The notes under the pieces are model-generated. The model worked only from the letters and a program-made list of their open reading frames with translations, made no database searches and was not told where the DNA came from. A stretch of 64,000 nt of DNA from Liolophura sinensis. Lineage: Eukaryota; Mollusca; Polyplacophora; Chitonida; Chitonidae. The position numbers and the translations under genes were made by a program. The stretch lies in the NCBI RefSeq assembly GCF_032854445.1, contig NC_088295.1, positions 66,197,249 through 66,261,248 on the forward strand, read 5' to 3'. Shown here piece by piece: positions 13,173 to 25,589 of the stretch (position 1 is the first letter of the stretch; each line of letters starts with the position of its first letter).

Positions 13173-14069
13173 GTGTTTGCTGGCCCTGATTGGAGCTTAC
13201 ACGCTTGTCTCATGGAGCGCCGAGGTGTTCTTCTCTCGGGACTCTGACACATGCATGTCCGAAACTCCAGACACGTGTCCTTGGAAACACGTGTTCTCCG
13301 ACATCTCCAATCGTCTTCAGATGCTGGAAATGGCGTTCAAAGAGCAGGTCATCGCTCGAGAAGTTATGGAGAAAGAAGTACTGAATCAGTCTGACGTGAA
13401 TGGAATGCTGGTGGAGAAGCTCTCTGCCATTCTCCGCAAACTGGACTCTCTTCACGAACAGTACCGAATTATGAGAATGTCGCTGACTTCAGTAGAGAAC
13501 AGGGTCCAAAGTGATGGTAAATACCAGGGAAATATCACAACAAAAACGCAGCAAAAGATCAAAAACTAATCATTTAGCGATTCGTTAAACACTATATAAA
13601 GTCTATCACAAAGAATTAACGTTGATATGTATTGTTCGAGGGGGTTCGTTGATGATTCAGTCAAAAAATAAAGCTAAGACCTCTCCAATTTCTATATTAT
13701 CAGTGATGCGTATGAAAAGTATGGCTACATTTCAGGAAAATGGAATCGAAACATCGCTAATCCTTGTAACAACTTCTTCTTCTATAGTTCTCAAGACATC
13801 TATTCTCCTCTCTTTTTGCAGAGGTGATGGGTGCGGGGATGGTACTGGTGATCGTTTTCGAACTCCTGCTTATCCTCGTTCCTCAGAAGTATCTCTCTGC
13901 TTTGTACCTCCGACCGGTTAGGGCCGGGGTCGTTGAGAAGACCACACTGGAAAGAGAACCTCGTCCGGCTGTAGCAACAGGCTGTACTAACGGAGCCACC
14001 CTTGTGAACAGCAATAACACTCAGACTAAAGTACCTACTAACCCTAATAACGTGTACCTTATCATATAA
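13173..14069 (+). CDS. Two-pass membrane protein with coiled coil, 3' part (two exons)
   Basis: Family not recognised. Exon a is 13173-13516 (acceptor TTTTTCCAG, donor GATG|GTAAAT). Exon b is 13822-14069 (acceptor CTTTTTGCAG). The junction keeps frame (phase 1) and yields 197 codons of sense before TAA. Visible parts in order are a hydrophobic segment (CLLALIGAYTLVSW), a short segment with two cysteines (DTCMSETPDTC), a heptad-like coiled coil of about 75 residues and a second hydrophobic segment (GAGMVLVIVFELLLILV). A polar Thr/Asn-rich tail ends in VYLII. A hairpin membrane protein with the coiled coil outside or inside is inferred. A polyadenylation signal AATAAA lies at 14182-14187, which fits a gene end here. 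The 5' exon or exons with the initiator are missing from the model. Confidence 0.7.
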
Positions 14070-14181
14070 TTACATGTAGTTTCAACATCACACCGAAATG
14101 TTTCGCCTTTCATGAAATAATTTCAGAAATGTCCCGTTCTCTCCCTTCCTACCACACATTTCTCATACCTTCTAGGTCTGG

Positions 14182-14187
14182 AATAAA
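14182..14187 (+). terminator. Candidate polyadenylation signal
   Basis: AATAAA about 113 bases after the stop codon at 14067-14069, followed by a T-rich stretch. It suggests that the upstream two-exon unit ends here, but alternative splicing into the 14683 exon cannot be excluded. Confidence 0.45.
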
Positions 14188-14682
14188 CTTTTATTGTTTC
14201 AGTTTTTTAACATACTATTATTGTCTTTTGTCACCAGTTTTATGATTGTCTGACGATTGCCATAGTAATCCGAACAGTCTTTGGGGTAGTAAGTTACAAG
14301 CCTTTTATGGACGTTGTGTTTATTTTGGTTTTAACACCAGATGTTACAGGAAGACCCCTTGCATAAAGCCTAGCCATAATCCCCATTCCACAGGAATAAT
14401 TGTTTGAACTATGACAGTGTGCATGGATTTTTAAAGAGGTTCTTTATTGTTTACTGGAATCCAATTTTGAGACATTGTTTAAAATTTATTCTTTATTGTC
14501 TGTAAGACATTTTGTCTTACAGCATGTTATATTTTCTTTTATTTCTTACATTTCGTAAGTTGAAATAACAAGACTTCCTGTCAGGCTGGGATGATTTGCA
14601 TACAGACATTTCTATAAACTCACAGTAGTTGAAGCCATCCGATTTCTATCTTCATGTCTGAAATATTCTCTGCTTCTTTCAG

Positions 14683-16879
14683 AATGGGGTGTTGTCGTAT
14701 TCTCCTAAACACGGGGTCTCCTTGAAGAACGAGATCTGTATCGTGGTCCTAAACAAGGACAACGGTTTCCTGGTGCAGACACTCACGGACACTTTACTCC
14801 GCGGACTCGATGGCGTCAGAGTGGCCATCAAACCACACATTTTGATTCAGAGCCAGGACGAGGTTCGCTGTCTCCCTCGGGTCAAGCTCTTCATGGTTTT
14901 TGTCGACTGTGACAAAGGAGGCACATCGACGTCCAGCCTCCTGGGACCTGGATCAGGGTCCCCTGCCTCGGGAAGCCGTCCCAGCGCTGCCGGTGTGGAG
15001 CTTACCGTATCGACTATAAGATATGTCCAGTCAATCACAGGTGAGACCGGTTTGCTTTGGTTATATTTTGGTGACTTAAGGTAAGTTTCAACGTTATTTT
15101 TGCAATGTTTTCCTGTCGCGAGCAGGACAGGAAACGACATATTAATGGTGCTCCCTCACTGGAATGCCATGCCAAAAGAAAGCGTAAATAGTGTACATGT
15201 ACTGACATTTGTCTGGCTTGCCAGGAAAGAAAATTGCCAGTTATTAAGTTTAGGATATCAAACTTACACAATACTGAATTCCAGGACTCCTGTGTACAAG
15301 ACTGGCTCCAGGGATAGTATATTTCTGCATAGTTCTTCGGTGGGTTGTGGTAAACGTTTTTGGGGAATTGGCCTTCTGATTATTAAACTGGAACGTCTAT
15401 ATTGGTGGGCTCCGCCGTTGGATTGCAGCCAGGTTGCAGCCAGGCTTGGTAGGTACATCCGAGGTCGTTATTAGAATGTTTCCGTCATATGAAAAAGGCC
15501 TTAGTAACATCTGAAGTCAAGTAATACAACCAAACACTTTGTAGAATTTGATACTGGAAGATGCATAACGAAGCAATTAAGGATTGGTGTTGAAGAACCT
15601 GGTACTCCAGACCAGTGTCATGGCGTTCGTAATATGTGGCGCCAGTAGAATTCTTGGAAATCTTTCCTGTACGTGTGATATCGCGATTTTTGAAAAGCGT
15701 CATAATAATGCATACTTGATGACATCTGACGCACAAGGACGTAACCACGAGAAAAGGGGCGTTCAAACCAAATCAAACATAAAACCAAAATCAGTCTTCA
15801 TTCTTCCTTTGTCTGTCAGTTGATTATATACGCTTGATTAATCGAAACTTTACTTGCACTTCATATTGCATAAACAAAAGGATTAATCATTTTCCATCAA
15901 TGTTTATTTATTTTATTAGAATTGTTGAACCCAGTACTTAAGAACGTTTCACTTATACGACGGCAGTGTGATTTATAGGTAAAGAAATCCAGAGTGTCCT
16001 TAATAAAACATCCCCTTTCGGGAGATACTTAACAAACCCCGTGACTTAAAACGCCAGGCCAATAAACGTGTGTTTGAATCGAACCTGTAACCGGACTGAG
16101 TCGGCCTATCGGCTGCGGTGGAAACACAGCTTTGAAGACTAGACATAACATCGATGGCACAGGCAATTCTGTGAATCTTTAATTAGACGCCTCTTGCTAC
16201 AAGTCAAAAAATACTCTTCCAAAAATATTTTTAATACATTTATCCCGGAAAACACATGTTTAATTTAGGTTAGTATTCAAATTAACGATATCATGCTGTT
16301 CAATGAAATGTGTTCATCGTTGGCTTTTGTCACACTGAGACAACCTCTCCGACCTCGTTCAATTAAGATCCGATGGTGAATCTGTGTAATCTGTTCAAGT
16401 AATTTTTTGAGAGGCCTACACCTCTTTTTTTTTCTTTCTCTCTCTTTTTCTTGATTAAACAGCAGCATGCTAAAGGCTGTGTCCATATTGACAAGTCATA
16501 CATAATGCAATTCCAAATTCATCTAGGAACTAATCTCCATTGAACGTGAGAAGACGCACCAATGGAGTTTTATTTTTCATTGTTTCCACTTTTTAACTTA
16601 ATCTGTGCAAATACCTTTTTTTCCGTCCTATTTTCAGGTCAGTTAATCATCACATTTACCAACGATGAAGGCTCGCGTCGCCTTACGGCCAACGCTATGT
16701 ATAATTCGAATCTGAAACCCGTGCATTCCCACGAGATTTTACGAGACTTTGCTGCTAAGGGACGTCTGTTCACGATGTACAGGGATATGACGTCACATCA
16801 AATTAGTCACATGAGGAAGTTGATAATGACAGCTCTTAGTTTCAGAACTGGGCTTGTTCCAAGCAGGGAAGACAGATGA
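14683..16879 (+). CDS. Unrecognised alpha/beta-type domain, last two exons
   Basis: Exon c is 14683-15040 (acceptor TTCTTTCAG, donor ACAG|GTGAGA) and exon d is 16638-16879 (acceptor TATTTTCAG, stop TGA). The phase-1 junction joins them in frame, giving about 200 residues. Three strongly hydrophobic beta-like strands, each followed by acidic or polar turns (ICIVVLNKDNG, LFMVFVDCDKG, QLIITFTNDEG), alternate with amphipathic helices. This resembles a flavodoxin- or TIR-like fold, but no family signature is recognised. A low-complexity Gly/Ser/Pro linker (GPGSGSPASGSRPSAAG) sits between strands two and three. Exon c needs a phase-0 donor upstream. Weak candidates exist near the end of the preceding membrane-protein exon (for example AAC|GTGTAC at about 14051), so this may be the cytosolic part of that protein or a separate gene. 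Confidence 0.65.
15900..16125 (-). repeat. Diverged SINE-like repeat
   Basis: It begins TTTATTTATTTTATTAGAAT, then AACGTTTCACTTATACGACG as in the SINE body, but continues differently and ends near a B-box-like TTTGAATCGAACCTGTAACC. A related arrangement occurs at 26880-27110. It lies inside the intron between exons c and d. Confidence 0.5.
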
Positions 16880-19863
16880 AGCAGTGTATGTGTAATTAAT
16901 TGGTTTTGAATCCCTGAAGAAAAGCTCACCGTGATCGTGGCTTCCAAGTATTTGCTTTGGCGATTTTGATGTGTGTCTATGCCTACCGTGAACGTTGTAA
17001 GCTAATGTGTGTCCAAAGTTAGACAGTGTCTCCACTTTTTCTTTTGGCGACGAAGGTTGGCCTTGCAAAGCTGCGGGTATTAACGCGTGTGACTGAGGAA
17101 ATGAAGTTTTTGCAGATTTAAATGACGCAAGTCAGTATTGCGTGTCTAACGTATTTATCTTGTTAGGGTTTATAGTACGGCCTGTAATACAGCGTGAGAC
17201 GGCTGTATTTCACATAGAACGGAGGCAGGGTTCCATCAAGATAATACATCAGATCCGGCCATCAAAATGTAACCTCGTTCCTTTTTTTTAAGTGTAGAGA
17301 TGTTTTCCATAATACCATTTCCTCTCCGTAGGCATCGTAAGCAAATCGGAAAATATCCACGAGCACTTGAAGGGTTTGTGCCGTGTATAAAAAAATCGAC
17401 TTCGCCAGGACCATCGCCAGACATGGAGGCAAACAGCTGGAGGTTCTTGTTTGGATCAACACTGTGCATGCTCTTATTCTTAATGTCGGACTTCACAGCT
17501 TGTTGCAAAATGAAGCTGTTGGAATATTTTTCAAGACCAGATGGATTTATGCAGCGGTTTATGATTTATGTTTAATTTTTACGAGAAATAAACTTCTGCT
17601 TTCAAATCACTTTCCAAAGTCGATTCAAATGACCAAAAGTTGGCCTGCTGGTGTAATTAGCATAGCGTGTTGACTTCCCAAAAGACTGGCACTGGAGAGT
17701 ACGTACAAAATTCACATTTTAACCACGTTTACTGACTATTTATTCAGACACTGTATTATTTCATTACTTTCTAAATATATGTATCAGAATAAGTTCTACA
17801 TCCGTACAACGAAATGTCCAATGGCATAACACTCTTTTATTATATACAGTAAAAAACCGTTAGACATAAATTTTATCCTAGAGCTTTGGTTCTTAAAAGA
17901 ACCTTCAGTCTTATTTATTTATCTAACTTCTTCCTGAGGAAATTTTGTTTAAAGAGACAGATTGATATATGTCCATTGTATTCTGTCTTCAAAAAAAGTG
18001 ATTGAAGTAATTAGATTGCTTTCAAATCTGATTGTTTTAAGCAGTACATCTGCTGGCTTAATGAGAAAAGCACTAATTTATCCGCTTAACAGGTTTTCTT
18101 AAGATGTTAATGTTAACAAGTGCTTTGTTTTTTCCCTTGAGATATGCTATTGAAAGGCAATTATTTTGTCAGGGAAAGTTGCTATATAGAGAACACAGCG
18201 AAATCAAACTGAAATGTCAAGAAACGCCATATGGAAATAAATGTCATGAGTTGTTGAAAAAAAAATTGGTGAAAATGTGACAGTGTAATAGTGTTTGTTT
18301 GGTACTGTTTTTGTTTTATCTTTGTTAATATACCTGGAGCTCAGTATGCTTCTTTCTAATCTCAAACCCATATGATTTACTTGTTTTGGATGCTTGGAGT
18401 TTTAACTTCGATTCAGTATTGCTACATCTGCAAGTACTTCACAAGGGCGCCTGATGATGCCAAACTGGAACATCGTGTTGAAGATCATACGTGACATCCA
18501 AGCACACACACACACACACACCAACCCCCAATCACCAACACACGCATCCACCCCACCGCGATATCGCAATGTCCCAGTCACAATGTATCTTGACATTGGG
18601 CCGATCAAGGACAAGTATCAAGAATGCGGATTTTACCGTTATTATGAAGTGACGCTGATGTGAAGTAGACATTAAGCAGAATTTGAAAAGATCCAGGCCT
18701 AAAATTCAGGACGACATTAGGAATTACCATACTGTACTGTTATCATAAATTATTTAAAAAATATCACTAAATGGGGCCGGGTAAGGTTGGTTGATAAAGC
18801 TCATAACATAATATGTTTTCAATTTGGGTATACAGGTATGTAAAAATATCAGTGTTTTAGCCTTAATTAAGAAGCTTTGGAAAAAGCCGCTTGCTGTACT
18901 TGCCTAATGTGATAAATTTTCGAGATTTTTAAAACAGAAAGATTAATGCGGTAGGTTGGATGGGTGAGCTTGACAGAGTGCGCCATAAACCTAAAGATAA
19001 TGCGGCTTTAGTTATTTTACTTAAAGGCTAACTGGTGCCAGTCTTACAAATTGCTCCATAAATGTCGTTTGAGATACCTTTCTAACTGACATATATGGCG
19101 TTATAGGCAATTTGAACCTTGGATTATCACTAAAACAATTCTACAGTATCTGACATTCACAATACACAGGAATTATTTGCACTCGTTAAAGTAACGGTAA
19201 AGTAAAAATGCCCTGAAAATGTTCGCAGTACTCGGTTGATCAACGGCGAATGAATACTTTACGTGGTTGGGAGAACATATAATCAATGTGGCCGAGTAGG
19301 ACACATAGATCTATAACGATCTGAAGTGACAGACATTAAAGCACGAAAATCCACAAGGCCCTGGTGAATGAGAAATCAACCGTTATTTAAACATGTCGAA
19401 AGGTCAGCGCTGACAGAAAACTTGTGGAAACAAACGGCACATTGTACATGGAGGCGATGATTAAGGGTTAAGGTAGCGACTACAGAAAACCTATCACCAA
19501 GGTCACGCATAGATGACAAGGGCGGGGGGTCCTTTCTCATGTCCATTGGTCAATTAGAGATTCTTATCACTGGTTACAGAATACAGCATTCAGGTTCCTA
19601 CTATTAGTGGCTCTGGAATGTCTATCCATTATGCATGGGTATCGGCAAATGACGACAACATTCCGATAGAAAATTTAGAGTTGGAGTTATCCTTGAGAAT
19701 TCGATCCACAGACTCAATGTACACATGGCCTTCGCTGGCTAAGCGCTGGATCTCGGCGACTCGCCAGTTCGACTGCCACTTTAAATTAGGTGGTTTGTAA
19801 GGTACACGAGCCTGACAAAGGTCAGTATGTTACACCGAGCAATCTGGGTGCCTCTGTTACATA
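16880..19863. other. No gene recognised
   Basis: Contains a short (CA)n run at 18505-18521. A segment at 17300-17520 has overlapping short open frames on both strands, but none is convincing. The rest appears unique and AT-rich. Confidence 0.4.
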
Positions 19864-19933
19864 AGTGGACAGTTCTTGAGTATTCGGGTTAAACACTATG
19901 TGATCAATCAGTTGATTAAATAAATAAATAAAT
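19864..19933 (+). repeat. SINE tail fragment
   Basis: TTCTTGAGTATTCGGGTTAAACACTATG leads into AAATAAATAAATAAA, matching the 3' end of the SINE family in decayed form. Confidence 0.55.
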
Positions 19934-21629
19934 GTGTACACCGATGTAAGTCCAGGGATGTAGATAAGAACGAGCCTGACAAAACACAGTCGCCGGGAGG
20001 TTAAATAGTCTACCTTACAAGCTGTAGTCCGTTCCCTAGTCGTGATATGCCGATTTAAGGCGTTGAGATGTTCTTATGCTGTCTGTGAATACGCGTTATA
20101 CGCCTACTTGTATACCTGGTGCACGGATTGTGATTGAGGGAGGCGTCATGTCTGGGGTCTTCAATAGGCCGAGACTCTAGATATCACGAGGCTGAGATTT
20201 GAGCAGCTTTACACTAACATGATGCATATGACCGAAATGATGCTGAAGGTCAAGTTAACCCCTTAGCAAAGGAGCAAATACATTCGCCATAAACACTGCT
20301 TGACAATTCGCTGCAAAGTGAGAAAGGTAGGAATCTATGCGTCGAAACACTCATATGCCAGCCTTTTCTATATGGCTAAAAGAATGATTTAACTCAGGCA
20401 CATTTAACACTTAGTTAATAATTTTTTTATAATTTTTTTCTTGTTTAGTTTGCCCCTAACGCTGTTAAAAGAATTATATGTCGACAGCTGTCATGCTTAA
20501 AGGTGGAGTAAATCAGGGTAGCCACAGTAAGCCACTGCCCTTCGCCAGGCACCTGACAAGTTCCCTTAATAAATAAATCTACATCAGAACCTGAGTTCAC
20601 TTTAGTTTCCTCCCCTACTTTCTACAGTAATATTTAAACAAATTTGCGACACCAAACGTCGAACTCTGGATCTTTAATGTGTTAAAGCAATGGACATTTA
20701 CATCTTCATACTCTGTATTAAACCTAGGCCTATATTCCATGGTATATTTCTCAAACTATAGTGTATATCATGCGTGATGTACACAGTCAAGATTAAAGCC
20801 GTCCTTTCGAATTAGCCTGCCGGGCTTGATTGATCACTTATGCAAACAGATTTGGGAATTGAATAATAGCATTTGTCTGAGCTGACACTGTCTGCTCTTT
20901 GGGAACAAAAACGGTCTTACCACTGCAGAGAACCAAGATTGATTTGTGCATATTGACAGGTCACGTCTTTTTATTTGACAATGACAGATCGATCATACAG
21001 CTAAGTCACGTAAGGGAAAGTGAACAACAGAACTACGGTTTTCCTGCCCTGTATGATTTCGACCTCTTGAAGCGTGTTGCGTTTATAGTAAAAAAAAAAA
21101 GATGGAGCAGATTTATTTTTTTTTTGCCGTTCAAATTTAAACACTTATCGTCTTTATAGTTAAGCATTTTTTTGTTTAAACGCTCTTTGTATTTCCGCAT
21201 TTATTTACTCGCAAGATACATTAAAAATAATCTGTCAATTTTTATCCGAAAATTTGTTGTTATTTTTGAGTGATGCTAGAGTGAGTCTGCTATAACATAA
21301 CACTGTGTCATACTAGTATTCAACACAATACCCTATTTATCTAATACTGTCTTTAGTTTGAATTAACAGAATATGTGTACTGTATTTCACGGAATAATCT
21401 GCCACAGTAACAAAATAAATTCTAGCATCACTCCAACAAAAGACTTTCTGTTAAAATTAACCGATTCACTTTTTGAGAGACCTAAGTAATCGATATCTCC
21501 AAACCAAACAACAGTTCAAAACCGAGACACATGTAACGTATCTTATTCCATTTTTTGTAACAGTCAGCATCCAGGTTAAATAAATGTACGCCTTGGTGTT
21601 CAACTGTTCAAGTAAATGTATAACCTTCA
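19934..21629. other. No gene or repeat recognised
   Basis: AT-rich sequence with homopolymer runs near 21090-21125. No open frame with splice context. Confidence 0.4.
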
Positions 21630-21860
21630 CTTCAGCTGAGAACATTGATCATTGCATTCAGAAAATTGAGAGCATTTGATCAGTCCATTTGAACATAGAT
21701 CATGGCATTGAGAACATTGATCGTGCATTTAGAACATTGATCAGCGCATTTGGAACATTGAGAACATTAATCAGTCAATTTAGAACATTGAGAACATTGA
21801 TCAGTGTATTTAGAACATTGAGAATACTGTTATGTTGCATTTGGAACATTGAGATTGATC
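21630..21860. repeat. GAACATTGATCA minisatellite
   Basis: The pair GAACATTGAGAACATTGATCA followed by GTGCATTTA (with variants GTCAATTTA and GTGTATTTA) repeats about six times with a period near 36 bp, plus single-core units at the left edge. It has some coding potential on both strands because of the repeat only. Confidence 0.75.
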
Positions 21861-22940
21861 GGTGCCCTAGTCCGCTGATTGGCCATCTGAAATCCCATCT
21901 CATTCTTACTTCATCCGGGACTGTTGTGGCTGACCTACTCCAAAACAATCCAATTCTTAAAAGATCCACACCATCAGAATATTGGGTAGAGGTAACCGAG
22001 CAAAACAGGGAGAAAACACTTTGTCATTATGTGGTGCCAGACATTAAAAGGGTGTTATAGCCAATATTGAACCATGTATGTCATGAGAGCCTCCTTCTAG
22101 GAAACAACATTGCTGTGCCGATCGGTCAGCGCGAGTGACGCTTTATATAAATAAGCCAACAAGAACCCTTTCTCCAGGATAACGAAGCTGCCATGGGCTT
22201 TGGTCAGGTTTACTATTAAGGCTTAAGTAAGTATATAAATGAAAATGTTTTTATCTCTAAACTGTTTTGAATTGACTAAGGCTGACTTCTATGAAAGCTT
22301 CCAAGTCCTGTGCTGAAAAGAAGTGACAAAGTATGTCATATTACAACGTAAATAATAAAAAAAAACTGGAGCGAGATCCGATCAACTTTATGTGTAGGTA
22401 ATTTGACGTTGTCTTTCAAGAAAACGACAGGGTTTTCACAGTTGTGTGCAGATTATACAGTCAAAGTAGAAATAGAAATTGTTTGGGGTTATAATTTATT
22501 AGTTTCCTTGTGGATAAACATGAATATGTGAATATGATAACAACTGATATATGATTACTACCAGCTTTGTTTCCCAACAGCGAATGATCATTCCTGGCGT
22601 CTTGAAGACCTAGATAGCCAATCCCTAGAGTTAAATCCTCTGTGTTTTTTCTCTCTAGACGATTACATGTGACAGTGTGGATTCCTTATCGTTGTCAGCC
22701 ATTCAGGCCTCAATTTGAATCTGTCACGAAGAACGTATTTAGGATCACCCCAAACGCTCATCTCTGGAGTGGACTCTGCGAGATAAGCTCCAGACTGTCA
22801 GTTTACGTAGCCAAATAGCAGCATCACTGGACAGCTCGTCAGTTACGTTTACCGCTTCTTAGTAGATTCCAGGGCTGTCGTCAGATAACTGTCTTTCTGT
22901 TAAGTTTAATTTCTCAGTCATGTACAGGGAAATTTTGGAT

Positions 22941-23038
22941 GGAGTTCATTGACGAGGAGATATACATGTGTGGCATGACGTTATTAGATTTTCGGAGTTC
23001 ATTGACGAGGAGATATACACGTGTGGCATGACGTTATT
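22941..23038. repeat. Perfect-like two-copy tandem duplication, 53-bp period
   Basis: GGAGTTCATTGACGAGGAGA with its following 25 bases occurs at 22941 and again at 22994. I see one substitution (ATACATGTG against ATACACGTG), indicating a recent duplication. Confidence 0.85.
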
Positions 23039-23400
23039 TAAAAACACAGTACGAAATAATATGATCCTGTGGACCTCGTCGGAGGACTGCTTAAAACTTG
23101 AGGGACCCAGCTTTGCGTATGGTAGTATAATATAAAATGAACTGCGAACAATTATGTGGCGCCTTCCTCGAGGCAAATGTCCCTTCACAAACCCTGCAAA
23201 GTAATCTTTGTAAATCTAAGTAAATTGGCAAAAAGTATTTTCGTCTTCCATGTACGGATAGCTACGTTTTAAAGAAGAGACTGGATTCATTTAACAAAAG
23301 CATGCAGCTAATGTTAGACGCAGATAACTACCATGACAGCTGTGTTATATTTATTTGTTTAACCACATCCTCAAGAATATTTCTCTTATACCAAGACGGT

Positions 23401-23615
23401 GATCTCCGTGGCCGAGTAATTAGGGTGCTACCACAGCGGAAGCCAATCAATGCAGTCGCTTTGAGTTCAAGTCCAACCCATGTTGGCTTTCTCCCTGGTC
23501 ATGCATGGGAAGGTCTTCCAACGTCCTGCAAGATGGCCACGGGCTTCTCCCGCGCCCAGCTCTGTTTCGTCCCGCCATAATTCTGATCGCTGTCGTAAAG
23601 AGTAAAACACCAATC

Positions 23616-23645
<30 letters not shown>
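23401..23645 (+). mobile_element. tRNA-derived SINE
   Basis: The head GATCTCCGTGGCCGAGTAAT, the B-box region TTGAGTTCAAGTCCAACCC, the body CTGTTTCGTCCCGCCATAAT and the tail AAACACCAATCAAATAAATA are all present in order. A (AAAT)n tail follows. Sequence just left of it (AGAATATTTCTCTTATACCA) resembles the reverse orientation of a second copy. Confidence 0.85.
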
Positions 23646-23646
<1 letters not shown>

Positions 23647-23966
23647 GGAGGCCGGCGAAATATCCTTGAGTACGTCGTAAAACACCAAACATGTGAAGAT
23701 ATCATGGCGGTCGATCAGGTTTACTATGTTCAGATCCAGCAATCCACCTGCAATCACTAATCTGAAATGGCAATCGAACCACCTCGAATTGCATTCAAAC
23801 ACACAACCTCATTAACTGAAAACCGATTGTTTGGGAACTACGCTTATACAAATTTACAAATGAGTCAGAGGGATACGTTTTTTTTCTCTAGTTCATTACT
23901 TCTAGCCCAGATTCTTGATGTAACTTGTCGAACTGCACGAAAGTCTTTGTAGTATGAAAGAAGCGG

Positions 23967-24073
<107 letters not shown>

Positions 24074-24654
24074 CTCTAAACTCTTGGTGCCACGCTTCTA
24101 ACAATCTATAGAGCCTACACGTAAATACATTATCGGCATGGTTTGCCAGCTGTGACGCTCTGAAAACTTGGCAGCCTTGACTAAAATTGTACCAAAACGG
24201 TCCTTTGAAATCCAATATGTCTTCTTCTCTACTGAGAAAACCGGTAGCTTATTATAGAAAAACACATAATGTTTTCGCAAGTGCCAAATATCAGTTTCTG
24301 TGAGATAAAATCCTGTGCTGATGATTTGATTTTTATTGATGCTAGCGAACAAAGACAACAAGGACAGTCAGTATGGAAATTGTTGAGCCAGATGTCCTAT
24401 GGCTTTAGAGTAGAGTTGTATTGCACAAATTCAGTTCCATTCCACATAGCTTTAGAGTCCCTATAGATTTAATACTGTGACTTGGCCAAACCATTGTTTA
24501 TTTAAAACAGTCGAATATCTGACATTTTCTGAGATCTACCGTGAGAAACAGCATATCGAATCATACGACCTGACTGACTGATACCGAGTAATCTGCAGAA
24601 TTGTGCGATCAACGTACCATACATTTGGTCTGGTAGACGTTACGTTAAAACTCT

Positions 24655-24815
24655 GGGCACGAGGGAAGGTCTGCCAGCAATCTGCGGATGGTAGTGGGTT
24701 TCCCTCGGGCTCTGCCCGGTTTCCTCCTGCCATCATGCTGGCCGCCGTCGTATAAGTGAAATATCCTTGAGTGCGGCGTAAAACACCAATCAAATAAATC
24801 AATCAATCAAATAAT
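24655..24815 (+). mobile_element. SINE, 5'-truncated
   Basis: It starts inside the body at GGTCTGCCAGCAATCTGCGG, then GGGCTCTGCCCGGTTTCCTC and GTATAAGTGAAATATCCTTG, and ends with AAAACACCAATCAAATAAAT and a (CAAT)n tail. Confidence 0.85.
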
Positions 24816-25589
24816 ACAACTCTGTAGGACACTTCCTGGCTGGATGAACTACTAATGGATTTCTAACGGTAAAGGCAGGAGGTTTTCTCATCTAATGAAT
24901 TGCTATTAACAACACTGCATTTGCCACACTGTGCGGCCAACCGCCACACTGTCATCGCTGCTCTGGTTTTATCCTCTAAACCTTGTTTCCAAAGATTCTA
25001 TACGAGATTAGTGAGTATGAGAAGGCGACCCTATGTGTACAGGTGTTTTTATTATACGGCAGGAAGACTTGTGCATAACAAATGAATTAATACACAGATA
25101 TCAATGGCGTATATGTTACGGTTTTGTGCAGGAGATATTATTCACTGTTCTTGCCAAGGCATTTGCAAACATTAACAACCAACAAAATAGAACTAGACAC
25201 TCACACACACACAATTATTTAGTATAAGTTCATATTCCCAAATCCGATGATTTAATCCGGTCGTTAAATCTTTGATGGCATTCATTATCTACATATAACA
25301 ATTAAGGAGGGAATCTCTGTATGTAGGCTATGTATTTTTTCGATTTCCTCCATCACCGTTCATCCAATCGACTTTTACGCTTGCCTGGTGAATTGTTGAT
25401 GACCCAAGGAGGGGCTGCTCATATAAATTAGGCGATGATGACGGTGCAAATCTTTACAAGCATGCTTTTCGTAGTTGTCGATAGAATTCTAAGCAAAGTT
25501 TACACCGTGTGACAGATATGAATAACAAAGGCCACTGAATTAGTATATTAAGGTCCAATTAACGAGATATATATGTATAAAGCACACCA
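24816..25589. other. No gene recognised; region downstream of the 25590 gene
   Basis: It may contain the 3' untranslated region of the minus-strand gene that ends at 25590. I see no strong repeat. Confidence 0.4.

Noticed and set aside
17236-17673. Possible decayed exon (overlapping frames on both strands)
   Set aside because: Fragments look mildly coding, but frames break quickly and no family or splice boundary could be supported.
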